Positions 8,023-18,717 of a stretch of 64,000 bases of DNA are shown piece by piece. This stretch comes from Vibrio sp. RE86 (GTDB lineage Bacteria > Pseudomonadota > Gammaproteobacteria > Enterobacterales > Vibrionaceae). Below the pieces are notes generated by a model. That model made no database searches and was not told the origin of the DNA. It saw only the letters and a list, made by a program, of their open reading frames with translations. How positions within the stretch are numbered: position 1 is the first letter of the stretch; each line of letters starts with the position of its first letter. The stretch covers positions 1 to 64,000 of the forward strand of contig NZ_VTXI01000002.1 of the NCBI RefSeq assembly GCF_013114545.1, read 5' to 3'. A program made the position numbers and the translations under genes.

Positions 8023-9798
8023 ATGGCAAAGATGAAGGCAATTGAAGCCGCGGTAGAGGTATTAAAAAAAGAAGGTGTAGATATTGCCTTCGGCGTCCCT
8101 GGCGCAGCCATTAACCCAATGTACGCAGCGATGAAGAAGATTGGCGGTATTGACCATGTGTTGGCTCGCCACGTTGAAGGTGCATCGCACATGGCAGAAG
8201 GCTACACCCGTACAAACCAAGATAATATCGGGGTGTGTATTGGTACTTCCGGTCCTGCGGGAACCGATATGATCACCGGTTTGTATTCCGCGTCGGCGGA
8301 TTCAATCCCAATCCTATGTATTACCGGCCAAGCGCCAAGAGCCCGCCTACATAAAGAGGATTTTCAGGCGGTTGATATTGAATCGATTGCCAAACCAGTA
8401 ACCAAGTGGGCAACAACGGTATTAGAACCAGCGCAAGTCCCTCGTGCTTTCCAACAGGCATTTCACCTTATGCGCAGTGGTCGCCCAGGCCCTGTTCTGA
8501 TTGATTTGCCGCTTGATGTGCAGCTAACGGAAATTGAGTTTGATATCGACACTTATGAACCGTTAGAAGCTTACCAACCTAAAGCGACTCGCGCACAAGT
8601 CGACAAGGCGATGGAGATGTTGTGTGACTCTGCGAACCCAGTAATTGTCTCGGGTGGTGGTGTTATCAATGCTGGCGCTGAGGAACTATTGCAGCAGTTT
8701 GCTGAGATCACGGGCGTACCAGTTATTCCAACACTGATGGGTTGGGGCTCTATCGCGGACGACCACGAACTGATGGCAGGTATGGTCGGGCTACAAACGG
8801 CTCATCGTTATGGCAATGCGACGTTACTCGAATCGGACTTTGTGTTTGGTATTGGTAACCGTTGGGCTAACCGTCACACAGGTTCACTTGATGTGTATAC
8901 CAAAGGCCGAAAGTTTGTTCACGTTGATATTGAACCGACGCAAATTGGACGCGTGTTCTGCCCAGACTTAGGCATTGTATCGGACGCGAAAGCTGCGTTA
9001 GAACTCTTAGTCGAAGTGGCTCGTGAATGGCGTGATGCGGGTAAATTGCCAAACCGCAGTGCATGGGTAGGCGAATGTCAGCAGCGTAAAGCCACCATGC
9101 TACGTAAAACGCACTACACAGATGCGCCAATCAAACCAATGCGTGTTTACGAAGAGATGAACAAAGCGTTTGGTCGCGATACCTGTTACGTAAGCACGAT
9201 CGGTCTGTCTCAGATCGCTGCTGCGCAATTCCTACATGTGTACAAGCCGCGTCACTGGATTAACTGTGGTCAAGCTGGCCCACTTGGATGGACAACACCG
9301 GCAGCACTAGGTGTACGAGCAGCGGATCCTAATCGTGACATCGTGGCCATTTCAGGTGACTACGACTTCCAGTTCATGATTGAAGAACTCGCCGTAGGTG
9401 CGCAGTTCAACCTGCCTTACATCCATGTATTGGTGAATAACTCTTACCTTGGTTTGATTCGACAGGCTCAGCGCCAGTTTGATATCGATTATTGTGTTCA
9501 GCTTGCGTTTGAAAACCAAAATGCGCCAGAGCTAAACGGCTACGGTGTTGACCATGTCACTGTGGTTGAAGGGCTTGGGTGTAAAGCGATTCGAGTGACA
9601 GATCCAAAGCAGATGCAACAAGCGTTTGCACAGGCGAGAGAGCTCATGAATAAGCATAAAGTACCTGTTGTGGTTGAGGTCATTCTGGAACGTGTCACCA
9701 ACATTGCAATGGGCGTTGAAATCGATTCAATCAACGAGTTTGAAGCCTTGGCTGAAAACGCTGATGACGCACCAACGGCTCTGATTCATCGCGATTAA
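8023..9798 (+). CDS. gcl: glyoxylate carboligase (tartronate-semialdehyde synthase)
   Basis: This 591-aa thiamine-diphosphate enzyme joins two glyoxylates into tartronate semialdehyde and CO2. The length matches E. coli Gcl. N-terminal [15 protein letters not shown] and [15 protein letters not shown] are characteristic: the position that is a catalytic Glu in most relatives is Val (HVEG), the hallmark of Gcl. The TPP-binding block [15 protein letters not shown] and the N-terminal substrate domain are intact. The start ATG at 8023 is preceded by GGAGG; codons upstream of it are rejected. It is the first gene of the gcl-hyi-glxR operon, 24 bp before hyi. Confidence 0.96.
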   Translation: MAKMKAIEAAVEVLKKEGVDIAFGVPGAAINPMYAAMKKIGGIDHVLARHVEGASHMAEGYTRTNQDNIGVCIGTSGPAGTDMITGLYSASADSIPILCITGQAPRARLHKEDFQAVDIESIAKPVTKWATTVLEPAQVPRAFQQAFHLMRSGRPGPVLIDLPLDVQLTEIEFDIDTYEPLEAYQPKATRAQVDKAMEMLCDSANPVIVSGGGVINAGAEELLQQFAEITGVPVIPTLMGWGSIADDHELMAGMVGLQTAHRYGNATLLESDFVFGIGNRWANRHTGSLDVYTKGRKFVHVDIEPTQIGRVFCPDLGIVSDAKAALELLVEVAREWRDAGKLPNRSAWVGECQQRKATMLRKTHYTDAPIKPMRVYEEMNKAFGRDTCYVSTIGLSQIAAAQFLHVYKPRHWINCGQAGPLGWTTPAALGVRAADPNRDIVAISGDYDFQFMIEELAVGAQFNLPYIHVLVNNSYLGLIRQAQRQFDIDYCVQLAFENQNAPELNGYGVDHVTVVEGLGCKAIRVTDPKQMQQAFAQARELMNKHKVPVVVEVILERVTNIAMGVEIDSINEFEALAENADDAPTALIHRD

Positions 9799-9822
9799 CG
9801 AGAAAAGTATAAGGACATTGTA

Positions 9823-10599
<777 letters not shown>

Positions 10600-10648
10600 T
10601 GCGGTGATCACCTATCAAGCGATGGGTTAACGTTACGGAGAACAGATT

Positions 10649-11545
10649 ATGAAAATTGCATTTATTGGTACAGGCATCATGGGTCGACCTATGGCGGCTA
10701 ATCTGCAAAAAGCGGGATATGAGTTGGTTCTGTCTGACCACTTTAATCCAGCACCAAAAGACCTTGTGGAAGCAGGCGCTGAGGTTGTGAACTCGGCGCA
10801 GGCTGCGACTGAAGCGGCGGATGTTGTAATTTTGATGGTGCCAAACACGCCACAAGTTGAAGATGTTCTGTTTGGTGATAAAGGCGTAGAAGCTGGCCTA
10901 ACGGCGGGTGGTGCGACAGGCAAACTGGTTATTGACATGAGTTCCATTTCACCAATGGCGACCAAAGCGATTGCTGCTCGTATCAATGAGAGTGGCGCTC
11001 AGTACCTAGACGCGCCAGTTTCGGGCGGTGAAGTCGGTGCGGTTAACGCTACTCTAAGCATTATGGTGGGTGGTGCACAAGAAGCGTTTGATAAAGCGCG
11101 CCCACTGTTTGAGGTGATGGGTAAAAACATCACGTTAGTGGGTGAAAATGGTGCGGGTCAAACGTGTAAAGTGGCCAACCAGATTATCGTGGCGCTAAAC
11201 ATTGAAGCGGTATCAGAAGCGCTGGTATTTGCTTCTAAAGCGGGCGCTGATCCAGCACGTGTGCGTCAAGCCTTACTGGGCGGTTTCGCAAGCTCTAAGA
11301 TTTTAGAAGTTCACGGCGAGCGAATGATCGAAGGCACTTTTGACCCAGGCTTTAGAATTTCTCTGCACCAGAAAGACCTTGATTTGGCGCTATCTGGGGC
11401 GGAAGAGCTTGGTGTGGCACTGCCTAATACGCAAACTGCACAAGAGCTGTTTGAAGACTGCGCAGCACTCGGTGGCCAAGCGTGGGATCACTCAGCGTTG
11501 ATTAAAGCCATCGAGAAACGTTCGAATCACACAATTCGTGATTAA
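10649..11545 (+). CDS. glxR: tartronate semialdehyde reductase (2-hydroxy-3-oxopropionate reductase)
   Basis: This 298-aa beta-hydroxyacid dehydrogenase reduces tartronate semialdehyde to D-glycerate with NAD(P)H. The N-terminus has IAFIGTGIMGRPMAANL (Rossmann GxGxMG). DAPVSGGEVGA is the substrate-binding block, and the catalytic lysine sits in GAGQTCKVANQI. The C-terminal all-helical domain ends normally. It is third in the gcl operon, which points to GlxR rather than the D-glucarate GarR, although the two are close and the symbol is by context. Confidence 0.93.
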   Translation: MKIAFIGTGIMGRPMAANLQKAGYELVLSDHFNPAPKDLVEAGAEVVNSAQAATEAADVVILMVPNTPQVEDVLFGDKGVEAGLTAGGATGKLVIDMSSISPMATKAIAARINESGAQYLDAPVSGGEVGAVNATLSIMVGGAQEAFDKARPLFEVMGKNITLVGENGAGQTCKVANQIIVALNIEAVSEALVFASKAGADPARVRQALLGGFASSKILEVHGERMIEGTFDPGFRISLHQKDLDLALSGAEELGVALPNTQTAQELFEDCAALGGQAWDHSALIKAIEKRSNHTIRD

Positions 11546-11937
11546 ACGGTAAGGAGTTTCCGTCTGGGATAGTCAGGATTCCTCTCCCTTTCTATCCCAA
11601 ATAGTGCCGTGAAAGTTCGCTAACCACTGTGGGGGTGATGAACATGAGCGGTGCGACCAATCGGAATAGGTCGCTGAGCAGACTGATACATCGTATGTCG
11701 TGAGCTATTAAGTTTGGTAATAAATCGCGTAGTTTTTGTCTCCTTTTGTACGCGTTCCCGTTGTAAGAAGATAGGTAGGAGTTTCCTCGGGCTCCGTCTT
11801 AGCAGGCACCGAATCGCCTTACTTCGGGATTTTTTCTTTCAATGTGACCTGAGCGAAATTGCCGAACCGTCACCATGCTAAAGCTTGTGATATGTTACTT
11901 GGGTGTGCCGACAGGCCATTATCACAAGGCAAAAGAG
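11546..11937. other. gap after the gcl operon, 392 bp
   Basis: No gene is visible. A hairpin CCGAA (11809-11813) / TTCGG (11823-11827) followed by GATTTTTTC may be a weak terminator. A second inverted repeat, GGGATAG with CTATCCC, lies at about 11565-11601 soon after the glxR stop. The remainder presumably holds the promoter of the CdaR-type regulator gene. Confidence 0.4.
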
Positions 11938-13083
11938 ATGCAGTTAAACACCCTGATTGCTCGTCAAATTGTTGAACGAGCGACGAAAATTATTCAGTTT
12001 CCCGTCAACGTGATGGATGAGAATGGCGTCATTATTGGTTCGAGCGACCCCTCTCGTTTACATCGCACTCATGAAGGGGCGCTGCTGGCGATACACGATA
12101 ATCGCATCGTTGAAATTAATCAGACTGTTGCCAGTACGTTGATTGGCGTGAAAGAAGGCATCAATCTACCTGTTGTTTATCAAGAGAGTGTTATCGGTGT
12201 GGTCGGAATATCTGGTCAGCCAGATGAAGTCAGAAGCTATGGTGAACTGGTGAAGATGGCTGCTGAATTGATCATTGAACAAGAAGCGTTAATGGCTCAG
12301 ATTCAGTGGAACAAACGCCACCGTGAAGAGTTGTTATTACAATTGATTCAGGGGTCAACGCTAAGTGACAACCAGTTACTGTCGATTGCTGAACGCTTGG
12401 ACTTAAATCTCTCTCAGCCAAGAATCGCGGCAACGGTTAAAGTCATACCAAAGCAGGGACAACCGCTTACCCAAGAGCATTTACAAAAGTTGGTGCACTT
12501 ACTGGAGTACCCAGAGCGAGACAATATTGTTGGCATTGTGTCGGTATCAAATAACGAAGTCGTGGTGTTGAAGCCTGTGTCAGTCGTGAATGACAAGTGG
12601 AATCAAGCTGAAGAGAAAGCACGAGTCAAAAAGTTGTTGAGGCGTATCGCACAAGAGACCGACTTTTCGATCCGAATCGCGATAGGGCAATACTTCCCAG
12701 GGGTTGATGGCCTTGCCCGATCATATGAGACAGCCAAAGCCACAATGGCCGGAGCAAATAAAAGTAAGCAAGCGATCCTGTTTTATCAGGAACATAAATT
12801 GGCCGTTTTAGTGGGTGGCTTAAAACAAGACCCATGGCGGCGAGCCCAGCTATTGGAACCGTTGGAGTTACTGCAACAGAAAGACGATAAAGGGGCATTG
12901 CTAAAAACATTGAGAGTATTTTTTGAACAGGACTGCGATCTGGCTCAAACTTGTGCGGCGTTACATATTCACAGAAATACACTTCGTTACCGACTGGAAA
13001 AGATAGAAGAGATAACTCATTTAAAAATCAATAGATTAGAGAATAAAGTGCAGCTGTATTTGGCGGTTAAATGCTTCCAATAG
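11938..13083 (+). CDS. cdaR: CdaR-type sugar-diacid/glycerate regulator
   Basis: This 381-aa regulator has an N-terminal diacid-recognition domain (residues 1-135; LNTLIARQIVERATKIIQF, VMDENGVIIGSSDPSR, INLPVVYQESVIGVVGISG). It has a C-terminal PucR-type helix-turn-helix (CAALHIHRNTLRYRLEKI). In E. coli CdaR responds to glycerate, glucarate or galactarate and activates their genes. Here it lies between the gcl operon and gntP-glycerate kinase, so it most likely activates one or both in response to glycerate. The start ATG at 11938 follows AAAGAG; 21 upstream codons without family similarity are excluded. The symbol is by family and context. Confidence 0.88.
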   Translation: MQLNTLIARQIVERATKIIQFPVNVMDENGVIIGSSDPSRLHRTHEGALLAIHDNRIVEINQTVASTLIGVKEGINLPVVYQESVIGVVGISGQPDEVRSYGELVKMAAELIIEQEALMAQIQWNKRHREELLLQLIQGSTLSDNQLLSIAERLDLNLSQPRIAATVKVIPKQGQPLTQEHLQKLVHLLEYPERDNIVGIVSVSNNEVVVLKPVSVVNDKWNQAEEKARVKKLLRRIAQETDFSIRIAIGQYFPGVDGLARSYETAKATMAGANKSKQAILFYQEHKLAVLVGGLKQDPWRRAQLLEPLELLQQKDDKGALLKTLRVFFEQDCDLAQTCAALHIHRNTLRYRLEKIEEITHLKINRLENKVQLYLAVKCFQ

Positions 13084-13259
13084 AGGGTGGTTGATTGTGC
13101 AAGGTGACAATTTTATAGCACGTTAAGGCTGATAGATTTGTCAGCTTGCATAAAGGAATGGCGCTCACTTCTCTGAATAATAACACCGTCCCTACAGGCA
13201 CTCTGAACGTAAGGCATTAGCTTAGCGTTCGTACGAATACAATTATAAACGGAGTTATC

Positions 13260-14612
13260 ATGAGTCTTATCTTAATACTGTTGGGGGTGATAGCCTTTAT
13301 CGTCCTCGCAACCACCAAATTCAAACTGCATCCTTTTCTTGCACTGATTGTCGCAGCCTTTTTAGCGGCCTTTGCTTACGGTCTACCTGCTGACAGCATT
13401 GCGAAAACCATCGCATCAGGTTTCGGCGGCATTCTAGGTTACATCGGCCTAGTAATTGTGCTTGGTACTATTATTGGTGTCATTCTAGAGAAAAGCGGTG
13501 CGGCGATTACCATGGCAGACACGGTGATCAAAGTGTTAGGAGAACGCTTCCCAACACTCACGATGAGCATCATCGGTTACATCGTATCGGTACCAGTATT
13601 CTGTGACTCTGGCTTCGTTATTTTGAACTCACTGAAAGAGTCACTAGCGAACCGCTTAAAGACATCCAGCGTAGCGATGAGTGTTGCTTTGGCAACGGGT
13701 CTATACGCGACGCATACCTTTGTACCACCAACGCCTGGTCCAATTGCGGCCGCAGGTAATCTCGGCTTAGAGTCGAACCTTGGATTGGTAATTGGTGTCG
13801 GTATCTTCGTTGCAGCAACGGCGGCGATTGCCGGTATGTTGTGGGCAAACCGTTTCAAAGACGCAGAGCCAGATGGTGGCGATCAAATTGAAGAAGTGAA
13901 GCAAGATTGGAAAGAGCTGAAAGCGTCATACGGTGAGCTGCCAACGGCAGGCCAAGCATTTGCACCAATCTTTGTTCCTATTCTACTTATCTGTTTAGGC
14001 TCTATTGCTAAGTTCCCAAGCCTACCGCTAGGTGATGGTGCACTATTTGATGTGCTGTCGTTTTTAGGACAACCGCTCACAGCGCTAATTATTGGTCTAT
14101 TCCTTTCGGTTCGCCTACTGAAAAGTGACAACAAGGTGGAAGAGTTTGGTGAGCGTATCAGTCAAGGCATTACCGCTGCTGCGCCAATTCTACTGATCAC
14201 GGGTGCAGGTGGCGCATTTGGCGCGGTACTCAAAGCAACGCCTCTTGGTGAGTATCTAGGAACCACGTTATCGGCACTGGGTGTGGGTATATTTATGCCA
14301 TTCATTGTTGCTGCCGCGCTGAAGTCTGCGCAGGGTTCATCAACGGTGGCTTTGGTAACCACGTCTGCATTGGTTGCACCAATGTTGGCTCAATTAGGCC
14401 TAGACTCTGAAATGGGACGAGTGCTGACAGTGATGGCGATTGGCGCTGGTGCTATGACGGTATCGCACGCCAATGACAGTTTCTTTTGGGTCGTGTCGCA
14501 GTTCAGTCGCATGTCGGTTGGCTTGGCTTACCGAGCTCAAACCATGGCGACGCTGGTACAAGGTGTGACTGCAATGGCATTGGTTTACATTCTAAGTCTT
14601 GTTCTTCTATAG
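13260..14612 (+). CDS. GntP-family permease (probable glycerate/hydroxyacid transporter)
   Basis: This 450-aa inner-membrane permease has about 12 to 13 hydrophobic segments. GntP-family blocks are visible: SGFGGILGYIGLVIVLGTIIG, VPVFCDSGFVIL, THTFVPPTPGPIAAAGNLG and AAALKSAQGSSTVALVTT near the C-terminus, with SHANDSFFWVVSQFS. GntP relatives take up gluconate, idonate or glycerate by proton symport. It lies 22 bp upstream of glycerate kinase, so glycerate or a related C3 acid is the best guess. GGAG precedes the start by seven bases. Confidence 0.9.
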   Translation: MSLILILLGVIAFIVLATTKFKLHPFLALIVAAFLAAFAYGLPADSIAKTIASGFGGILGYIGLVIVLGTIIGVILEKSGAAITMADTVIKVLGERFPTLTMSIIGYIVSVPVFCDSGFVILNSLKESLANRLKTSSVAMSVALATGLYATHTFVPPTPGPIAAAGNLGLESNLGLVIGVGIFVAATAAIAGMLWANRFKDAEPDGGDQIEEVKQDWKELKASYGELPTAGQAFAPIFVPILLICLGSIAKFPSLPLGDGALFDVLSFLGQPLTALIIGLFLSVRLLKSDNKVEEFGERISQGITAAAPILLITGAGGAFGAVLKATPLGEYLGTTLSALGVGIFMPFIVAAALKSAQGSSTVALVTTSALVAPMLAQLGLDSEMGRVLTVMAIGAGAMTVSHANDSFFWVVSQFSRMSVGLAYRAQTMATLVQGVTAMALVYILSLVLL

Positions 14613-14634
14613 CAAGCTCAAATAGGAAACTTAT

Positions 14635-15771
14635 ATGAAAGTAGTTATCGCTCCTGATTCTTACAAAGAAAGTTTAACCGCTATGGAAGTGGCAATGGCG
14701 ATTGAAAACGGCTTTAAAGAAATCATGCCAGACGCAGAATACGTTAAATTGCCGATGGCGGACGGAGGCGAAGGCACGGTGCAGTCTTTAGTTGACGCAA
14801 CAGGAGGCGAAATTGTCTCGGTTGCGGTAACTGGTCCACTCGGCCAAACCGTTGAAGGCTTCTACGGTTTGCTCGGTGATGGTTCAACAGCTGTCATTGA
14901 AATGGCCGCAGCGTCTGGTTTGCACTTGGTAGAACCCGATCAACGTAACCCACTACTCACGACCACCTTTGGTACGGGAGAATTGGTGAAAGCGGCGTTA
15001 GATAAAGGTGTTGGTCATATCATTATTGGCATTGGTGGCAGTTCTACTAATGATGGTGGTGTTGGTATGGCGCAAGCACTGGGAGCGAAACTACTGGATT
15101 CTCAAGGTAACGAATTATCTTTTGGTGGCGGGGCTTTAGCGGATCTTGATTCGATTGATCTCTCGGGCCTAGATAAGCGCTTGGCTGATATTCAACTCGA
15201 AGTCGCGTGTGATGTAGATAACCCGCTTTGTGGCCCTAAAGGCGCCTCTCATGTGTTTGGTCCACAAAAGGGCGCCACACCAGAGATGGTCGAACAACTG
15301 GATGCCAACTTAGCGCATTATGCCAACATTATTCGCCAAACCAACGGCAAAGAGGTGATTGATCAAGCTGGCGCAGGTGCTGCAGGTGGTTTAGGTGCTG
15401 CGTTACTTGGGCTGTTTGACGCCAGCCTGAGACCTGGTATCAATATCGTTATGGATGCCGTTAATCTTGCTGAAGTGGTTAAAGACGCTGACCTTGTCAT
15501 CACAGGTGAAGGACGTATTGATAGCCAAACTATTCATGGTAAAACGCCAATTGGTGTGGCGCGCACTGCGAAGCAGTACAACTTGCCTGTGATTGGTATC
15601 GCAGGAAGTACTGCGCAAGATTGTCGAGTGGTGCATGACCATGGCTTAGATGCCGTCTTCAGTGTGGTTTTGGGCGCGACAGATTTACCGACCGCCTTGA
15701 AGGAAGCGGCATTTAACGTAGAGATGACGTCACGCAATGTGGCTGCTGCTCTGGCGATGACGTTTAAATAA
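14635..15771 (+). CDS. glxK: glycerate kinase
   Basis: This 378-aa protein of the GarK/GlxK family phosphorylates D-glycerate (to 2-phosphoglycerate in E. coli). Signature blocks are VIAPDSYKESLTAMEVA at the N-terminus, LPMADGGEGTVQSLV, the glycine-rich IIIGIGGSSTNDGGVGMAQA, VACDVDNPLCGPKGAS and DLVITGEGRIDSQTIHGKTP. The length is usual. It ends the gntP transcript and completes the route glyoxylate to tartronate semialdehyde to glycerate to phosphoglycerate. A perfect terminator follows. GarK is the alternative symbol. Confidence 0.95.
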   Translation: MKVVIAPDSYKESLTAMEVAMAIENGFKEIMPDAEYVKLPMADGGEGTVQSLVDATGGEIVSVAVTGPLGQTVEGFYGLLGDGSTAVIEMAAASGLHLVEPDQRNPLLTTTFGTGELVKAALDKGVGHIIIGIGGSSTNDGGVGMAQALGAKLLDSQGNELSFGGGALADLDSIDLSGLDKRLADIQLEVACDVDNPLCGPKGASHVFGPQKGATPEMVEQLDANLAHYANIIRQTNGKEVIDQAGAGAAGGLGAALLGLFDASLRPGINIVMDAVNLAEVVKDADLVITGEGRIDSQTIHGKTPIGVARTAKQYNLPVIGIAGSTAQDCRVVHDHGLDAVFSVVLGATDLPTALKEAAFNVEMTSRNVAAALAMTFK

Positions 15772-15790
15772 TTTCCTATTTTACACTGTA

Positions 15791-15820
15791 AACGGCCGCT
15801 AAATAGCGGCCGTTTTTATT
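15791..15820 (+). terminator. Rho-independent terminator of the gntP-glxK operon
   Basis: AACGGCCGCT (15791-15800) and AGCGGCCGTT (15804-15813) form a perfect 10-bp stem with a three-base loop, followed by TTTATT. It lies 20 bases after the glycerate kinase stop. Confidence 0.93.
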
Positions 15821-15977
15821 TCTCAGTACTGCCTAGAATGGTTTCTATAAATAATTGAAAGGGTGAGTTATCACTAATTCTGATGGTTCTCTATTTCTCG
15901 TGCATCTTCTTACCTGATACGCTCTCGCGCAAACTCCCTATACTTTGAACAGCGGGAGTCTCAAAAGGAATTCGTGG

Positions 15978-17633
15978 ATGAAACTCAAACTCACTTTTCT
16001 TGCCAGTGCACTGTTAAGCACAGGTGTATTTGGCGCAGACTTGGTTCTGACTAACGCCATTATTTACGGTCACTCAAATGCAGATACCGTGGCTATTTCT
16101 GAGGGCAAAATTGCCGAGATTGGTGATGCGCGAGATATAGATGCGCTTCAAAGCTCGAACGCGACGGTGATCGATCTTGAGGGCGGTTTTCTTTCTCCTG
16201 GCTTTATCGATAACCACAATCATGTGTTTGAAGCCGCTTCAGAAGCGGGTGCTCAGTGTGAGTTGAGTGTAGAGGAAGACCTTGCGGGACAAATACCGTT
16301 TCTAAAAGCGTGCCGAGAAGAGACTCAACGCAGTGGCTGGGTGATGGGCTATGGTTTCTCCATTGACTCCATACTAGCTGAAGAGAGCAATCAAACCCCA
16401 CTGCAAGTCATTGATGCGATTTTTCCTGAGCAGCCCGTTATCTTTATGGAGCAAACTTCTCACTCGATGTGGGTCAATTCAGCAGCATTGGAGCTTGCTG
16501 ACATCACAAGTGAAACGCCAGAACCACAAGGTGGAAAAATTCTTAAAGATGACGACAGCGGAGAATTAAACGGCGTCTTGCTCGATAATGCAGGCGACAT
16601 AGTTTTAGAGCTCGCGTGGAATAGCTTGAACAATCAGTTTGAACAAAGCTACCTAGGCTTAATGAAAGGGTTAGCGGAGGCGAAAGCACACGGTATTACT
16701 ACGATTGGGGATGGCCGATTGTATTGGAAACGCGGCTGGTATGAAGTATGGCAGCATGCCGAAAAACAAGGTGAGTTAACGGCGCGTGTATCGCTGCGCC
16801 CTTGGATTTATCCAACCGAGCCGATGGCAACACAATTAGAGTATCTCAAAGGTATTCAATCTTCGGATAAGTCCGATTTATTGCTGGTGGATCAAGTCAA
16901 GATGTACAGCGACGGCATCTTAATCAATGGTACCGCCAAGACCTTAGCGCCGTACTTGGATACCTACATTCCAGATGAACCTTACGGCATCAACTACATT
17001 GAGCCGAAGGCAATGAAGCAGTGGTTGGTAGAGCTCAATAAAATTGGTTATGGCGCTCACATCCATGCCATTGGTGATGGAGCGATTCGTGAGTCCTTGA
17101 ATGCGATAGAGGCGATGAGAGCCAATGAAAGCGACAAAGATTACACCTTAACTCATGTCGAGTTGGTCAATTCAAAAGATGTTGGTCGCTTTGCCAAGTT
17201 AGAGGTAACGGCCGATTTTCAAGTGGGCTCCGATTACGTGGCTTATCACGAGCATCAGTGGGCGGAAGCCTTCTTAGGAGCAAAGCGGGCTCGTGCTTTA
17301 ATGAATCTCGAAGCCATCTTTAGCTCAGGTGCCAACGTTACCCTAAGCAGTGATTGGAACGTACATGACATTAATCCGCTAGTCGGGATCGCCAATAGCG
17401 TCATCATGGGCAAAATCGGGCTGCCAAATGTAAACGCCGCGCTTGAAGCTTACACCATCAATGCTGCTCGTAGTTTGGGGATTGATGACATTACAGGTTC
17501 AATCGAGGTCGGTAAGTCAGCCGACTTTGCTGTGTTATCAGACGATATTACTCAGCTTTCCCCTCAAGAGATTAAAGAGACACAAGTCTGGATGACGTTA
17601 CTAAGAGGTGAGGTTGTTTATCAAAGCGAGTAA
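15978..17633 (+). CDS. exported amidohydrolase, YtcJ/Amidohydro_3 type
   Basis: This 551-aa protein has a signal peptide (MKLKLTFLASALLSTGVFG) and then an amidohydrolase of the large Amidohydro_3 group. Metal residues are in GGFLSPGFIDNHNHVF (HxH), HIHAIGDGAIRESLNA, THVELVN and SSDWNVHDINPL (catalytic Asp). The C-terminal GSIEVGKSADFAVL strand is normal. Proteins of this group hydrolyse N-substituted amides or formamides; substrates are rarely known. The start ATG at 15978 has AAAAGGA upstream. It stands alone between the glxK terminator and a leftward regulator, with no clear partner gene. Confidence 0.85.
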   Translation: MKLKLTFLASALLSTGVFGADLVLTNAIIYGHSNADTVAISEGKIAEIGDARDIDALQSSNATVIDLEGGFLSPGFIDNHNHVFEAASEAGAQCELSVEEDLAGQIPFLKACREETQRSGWVMGYGFSIDSILAEESNQTPLQVIDAIFPEQPVIFMEQTSHSMWVNSAALELADITSETPEPQGGKILKDDDSGELNGVLLDNAGDIVLELAWNSLNNQFEQSYLGLMKGLAEAKAHGITTIGDGRLYWKRGWYEVWQHAEKQGELTARVSLRPWIYPTEPMATQLEYLKGIQSSDKSDLLLVDQVKMYSDGILINGTAKTLAPYLDTYIPDEPYGINYIEPKAMKQWLVELNKIGYGAHIHAIGDGAIRESLNAIEAMRANESDKDYTLTHVELVNSKDVGRFAKLEVTADFQVGSDYVAYHEHQWAEAFLGAKRARALMNLEAIFSSGANVTLSSDWNVHDINPLVGIANSVIMGKIGLPNVNAALEAYTINAARSLGIDDITGSIEVGKSADFAVLSDDITQLSPQEIKETQVWMTLLRGEVVYQSE

Positions 17634-17645
17634 GTGCTCGCTATC

Positions 17646-18614
17646 TTACTGGTTACCTTGAAATTGGGATCGCCACTGGGAAGGCGTGATCTCAAAAGCG
17701 GTTTTGAAGTTCTTACGATAAACGCTTTCTGAGCCAAACCCTGACAACTCAGCGACTTGAGCTATCGGATAGTGGCTGCTTTCGAGCAGTTGCTGGCTGA
17801 GCTTGAGTCGCTGCGTCAACAACCATTCACTAAATGTGCAGCCATACGAGGCCTTAAACTGACGAGTAAAGGTTCGGCGGCTCATTGCACATCGCTCAGC
17901 CAAACTGTCTAACGAGTGCGGTTGATTGATTGTTTCTGATATCTGGTCGATAACTTGAGTAAGACTCGTTACTCGCTCTGGCTTAGTGGTTACGGGGGTC
18001 GGAATGTACTGCTTTTGACCTCCAGATCGAAACGGTGCTGTCACCATAACCCGCGCAATATCGTTGGCGACTTCACTGCCACACAGGCGACGTACGAGGT
18101 GCAAGCAGCAATCAATTGAGGCGGCTGTTCCTGCTGACGTAATCAATTGGCCATGATCGATAAACAGCGGCTCACTATCAAACTCTACATTTGGAAATTG
18201 ACTCTGGAACTGCTCTGCAAACGCCCAGTGAGAGGTGGCCGTTTTCCCATCAAGCAAGCCTGTCTTCGCAACAACAAACGCTCCGAGACAAAGACCTACC
18301 ACAATCGCCCCTCGCTGATGAGCGGCTTGTAGCTTGTCTAGTAACAAAGTCGGTGGGCTAGGCAATGAATTGGGCCAACTGGGAACAATCACAATATCAG
18401 CGCTATCGAGTGGCTCTAAGCCTTTGGTCAACAGCACATCAAACCCTGACCCAGTCGAGAACGCTTTTTCTGACAAGCTGCATAGTTCAAGCTCGAACTT
18501 GGGCGCGTGTCCTAAAAAAGCATCTTGGAATACTAAGCAAGGCACAGAGAGATGAAAGGCACTAATATTTTCAAAGGCGACTAAAGCGACCTTATGTACT
18601 GACTTGTTTAACAC
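17646..18614 (-). CDS. GlxA-like AraC-family regulator with DJ-1/PfpI domain
   Basis: This 322-aa protein fuses an N-terminal DJ-1/PfpI domain (residues 8-180, with VVGLCLGAFVVAKTGLLDG as the nucleophile-elbow region) to a C-terminal AraC double helix-turn-helix (SLDSLAERCAMSRRTFTRQF and IAQVAELSGFGSESVYRKNF). Members such as FtrA, GlxA, ArgR and CdhR sense nitrogen compounds or amino-acid derivatives. The start appears to be GTG at 18614 with no good ribosome binding site. It diverges from a beta-lactamase-fold hydrolase and is convergent with the amidohydrolase. Either neighbour could be its target. Confidence 0.85.
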   Translation of the reverse strand: MLNKSVHKVALVAFENISAFHLSVPCLVFQDAFLGHAPKFELELCSLSEKAFSTGSGFDVLLTKGLEPLDSADIVIVPSWPNSLPSPPTLLLDKLQAAHQRGAIVVGLCLGAFVVAKTGLLDGKTATSHWAFAEQFQSQFPNVEFDSEPLFIDHGQLITSAGTAASIDCCLHLVRRLCGSEVANDIARVMVTAPFRSGGQKQYIPTPVTTKPERVTSLTQVIDQISETINQPHSLDSLAERCAMSRRTFTRQFKASYGCTFSEWLLTQRLKLSQQLLESSHYPIAQVAELSGFGSESVYRKNFKTAFEITPSQWRSQFQGNQ

Positions 18615-18639
18615 AGTGTGACCCGATTTGAGCGTTAGA

Positions 18640-18653
18640 TGTCCATATGGACA
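18640..18653. promoter_or_regulatory. palindrome between the GlxA-like regulator and the hydrolase gene
   Basis: TGTCCATATGGACA is a perfect 14-bp palindrome in the 103-bp divergent gap, flanked by ACACAGTGTGAC on the left and ACAGTGTTAC on the right, which are also partly inverted. It is a candidate operator. AraC proteins usually bind direct repeats, so another regulator, such as the TetR gene at 19589, is possible. Confidence 0.35.
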
Positions 18654-18717
18654 GTGTTACACAAATCTAAGTTTAAGCAAAATAGCGGTTATCAACTTTG
18701 GAGTAAGAGAAAGCATT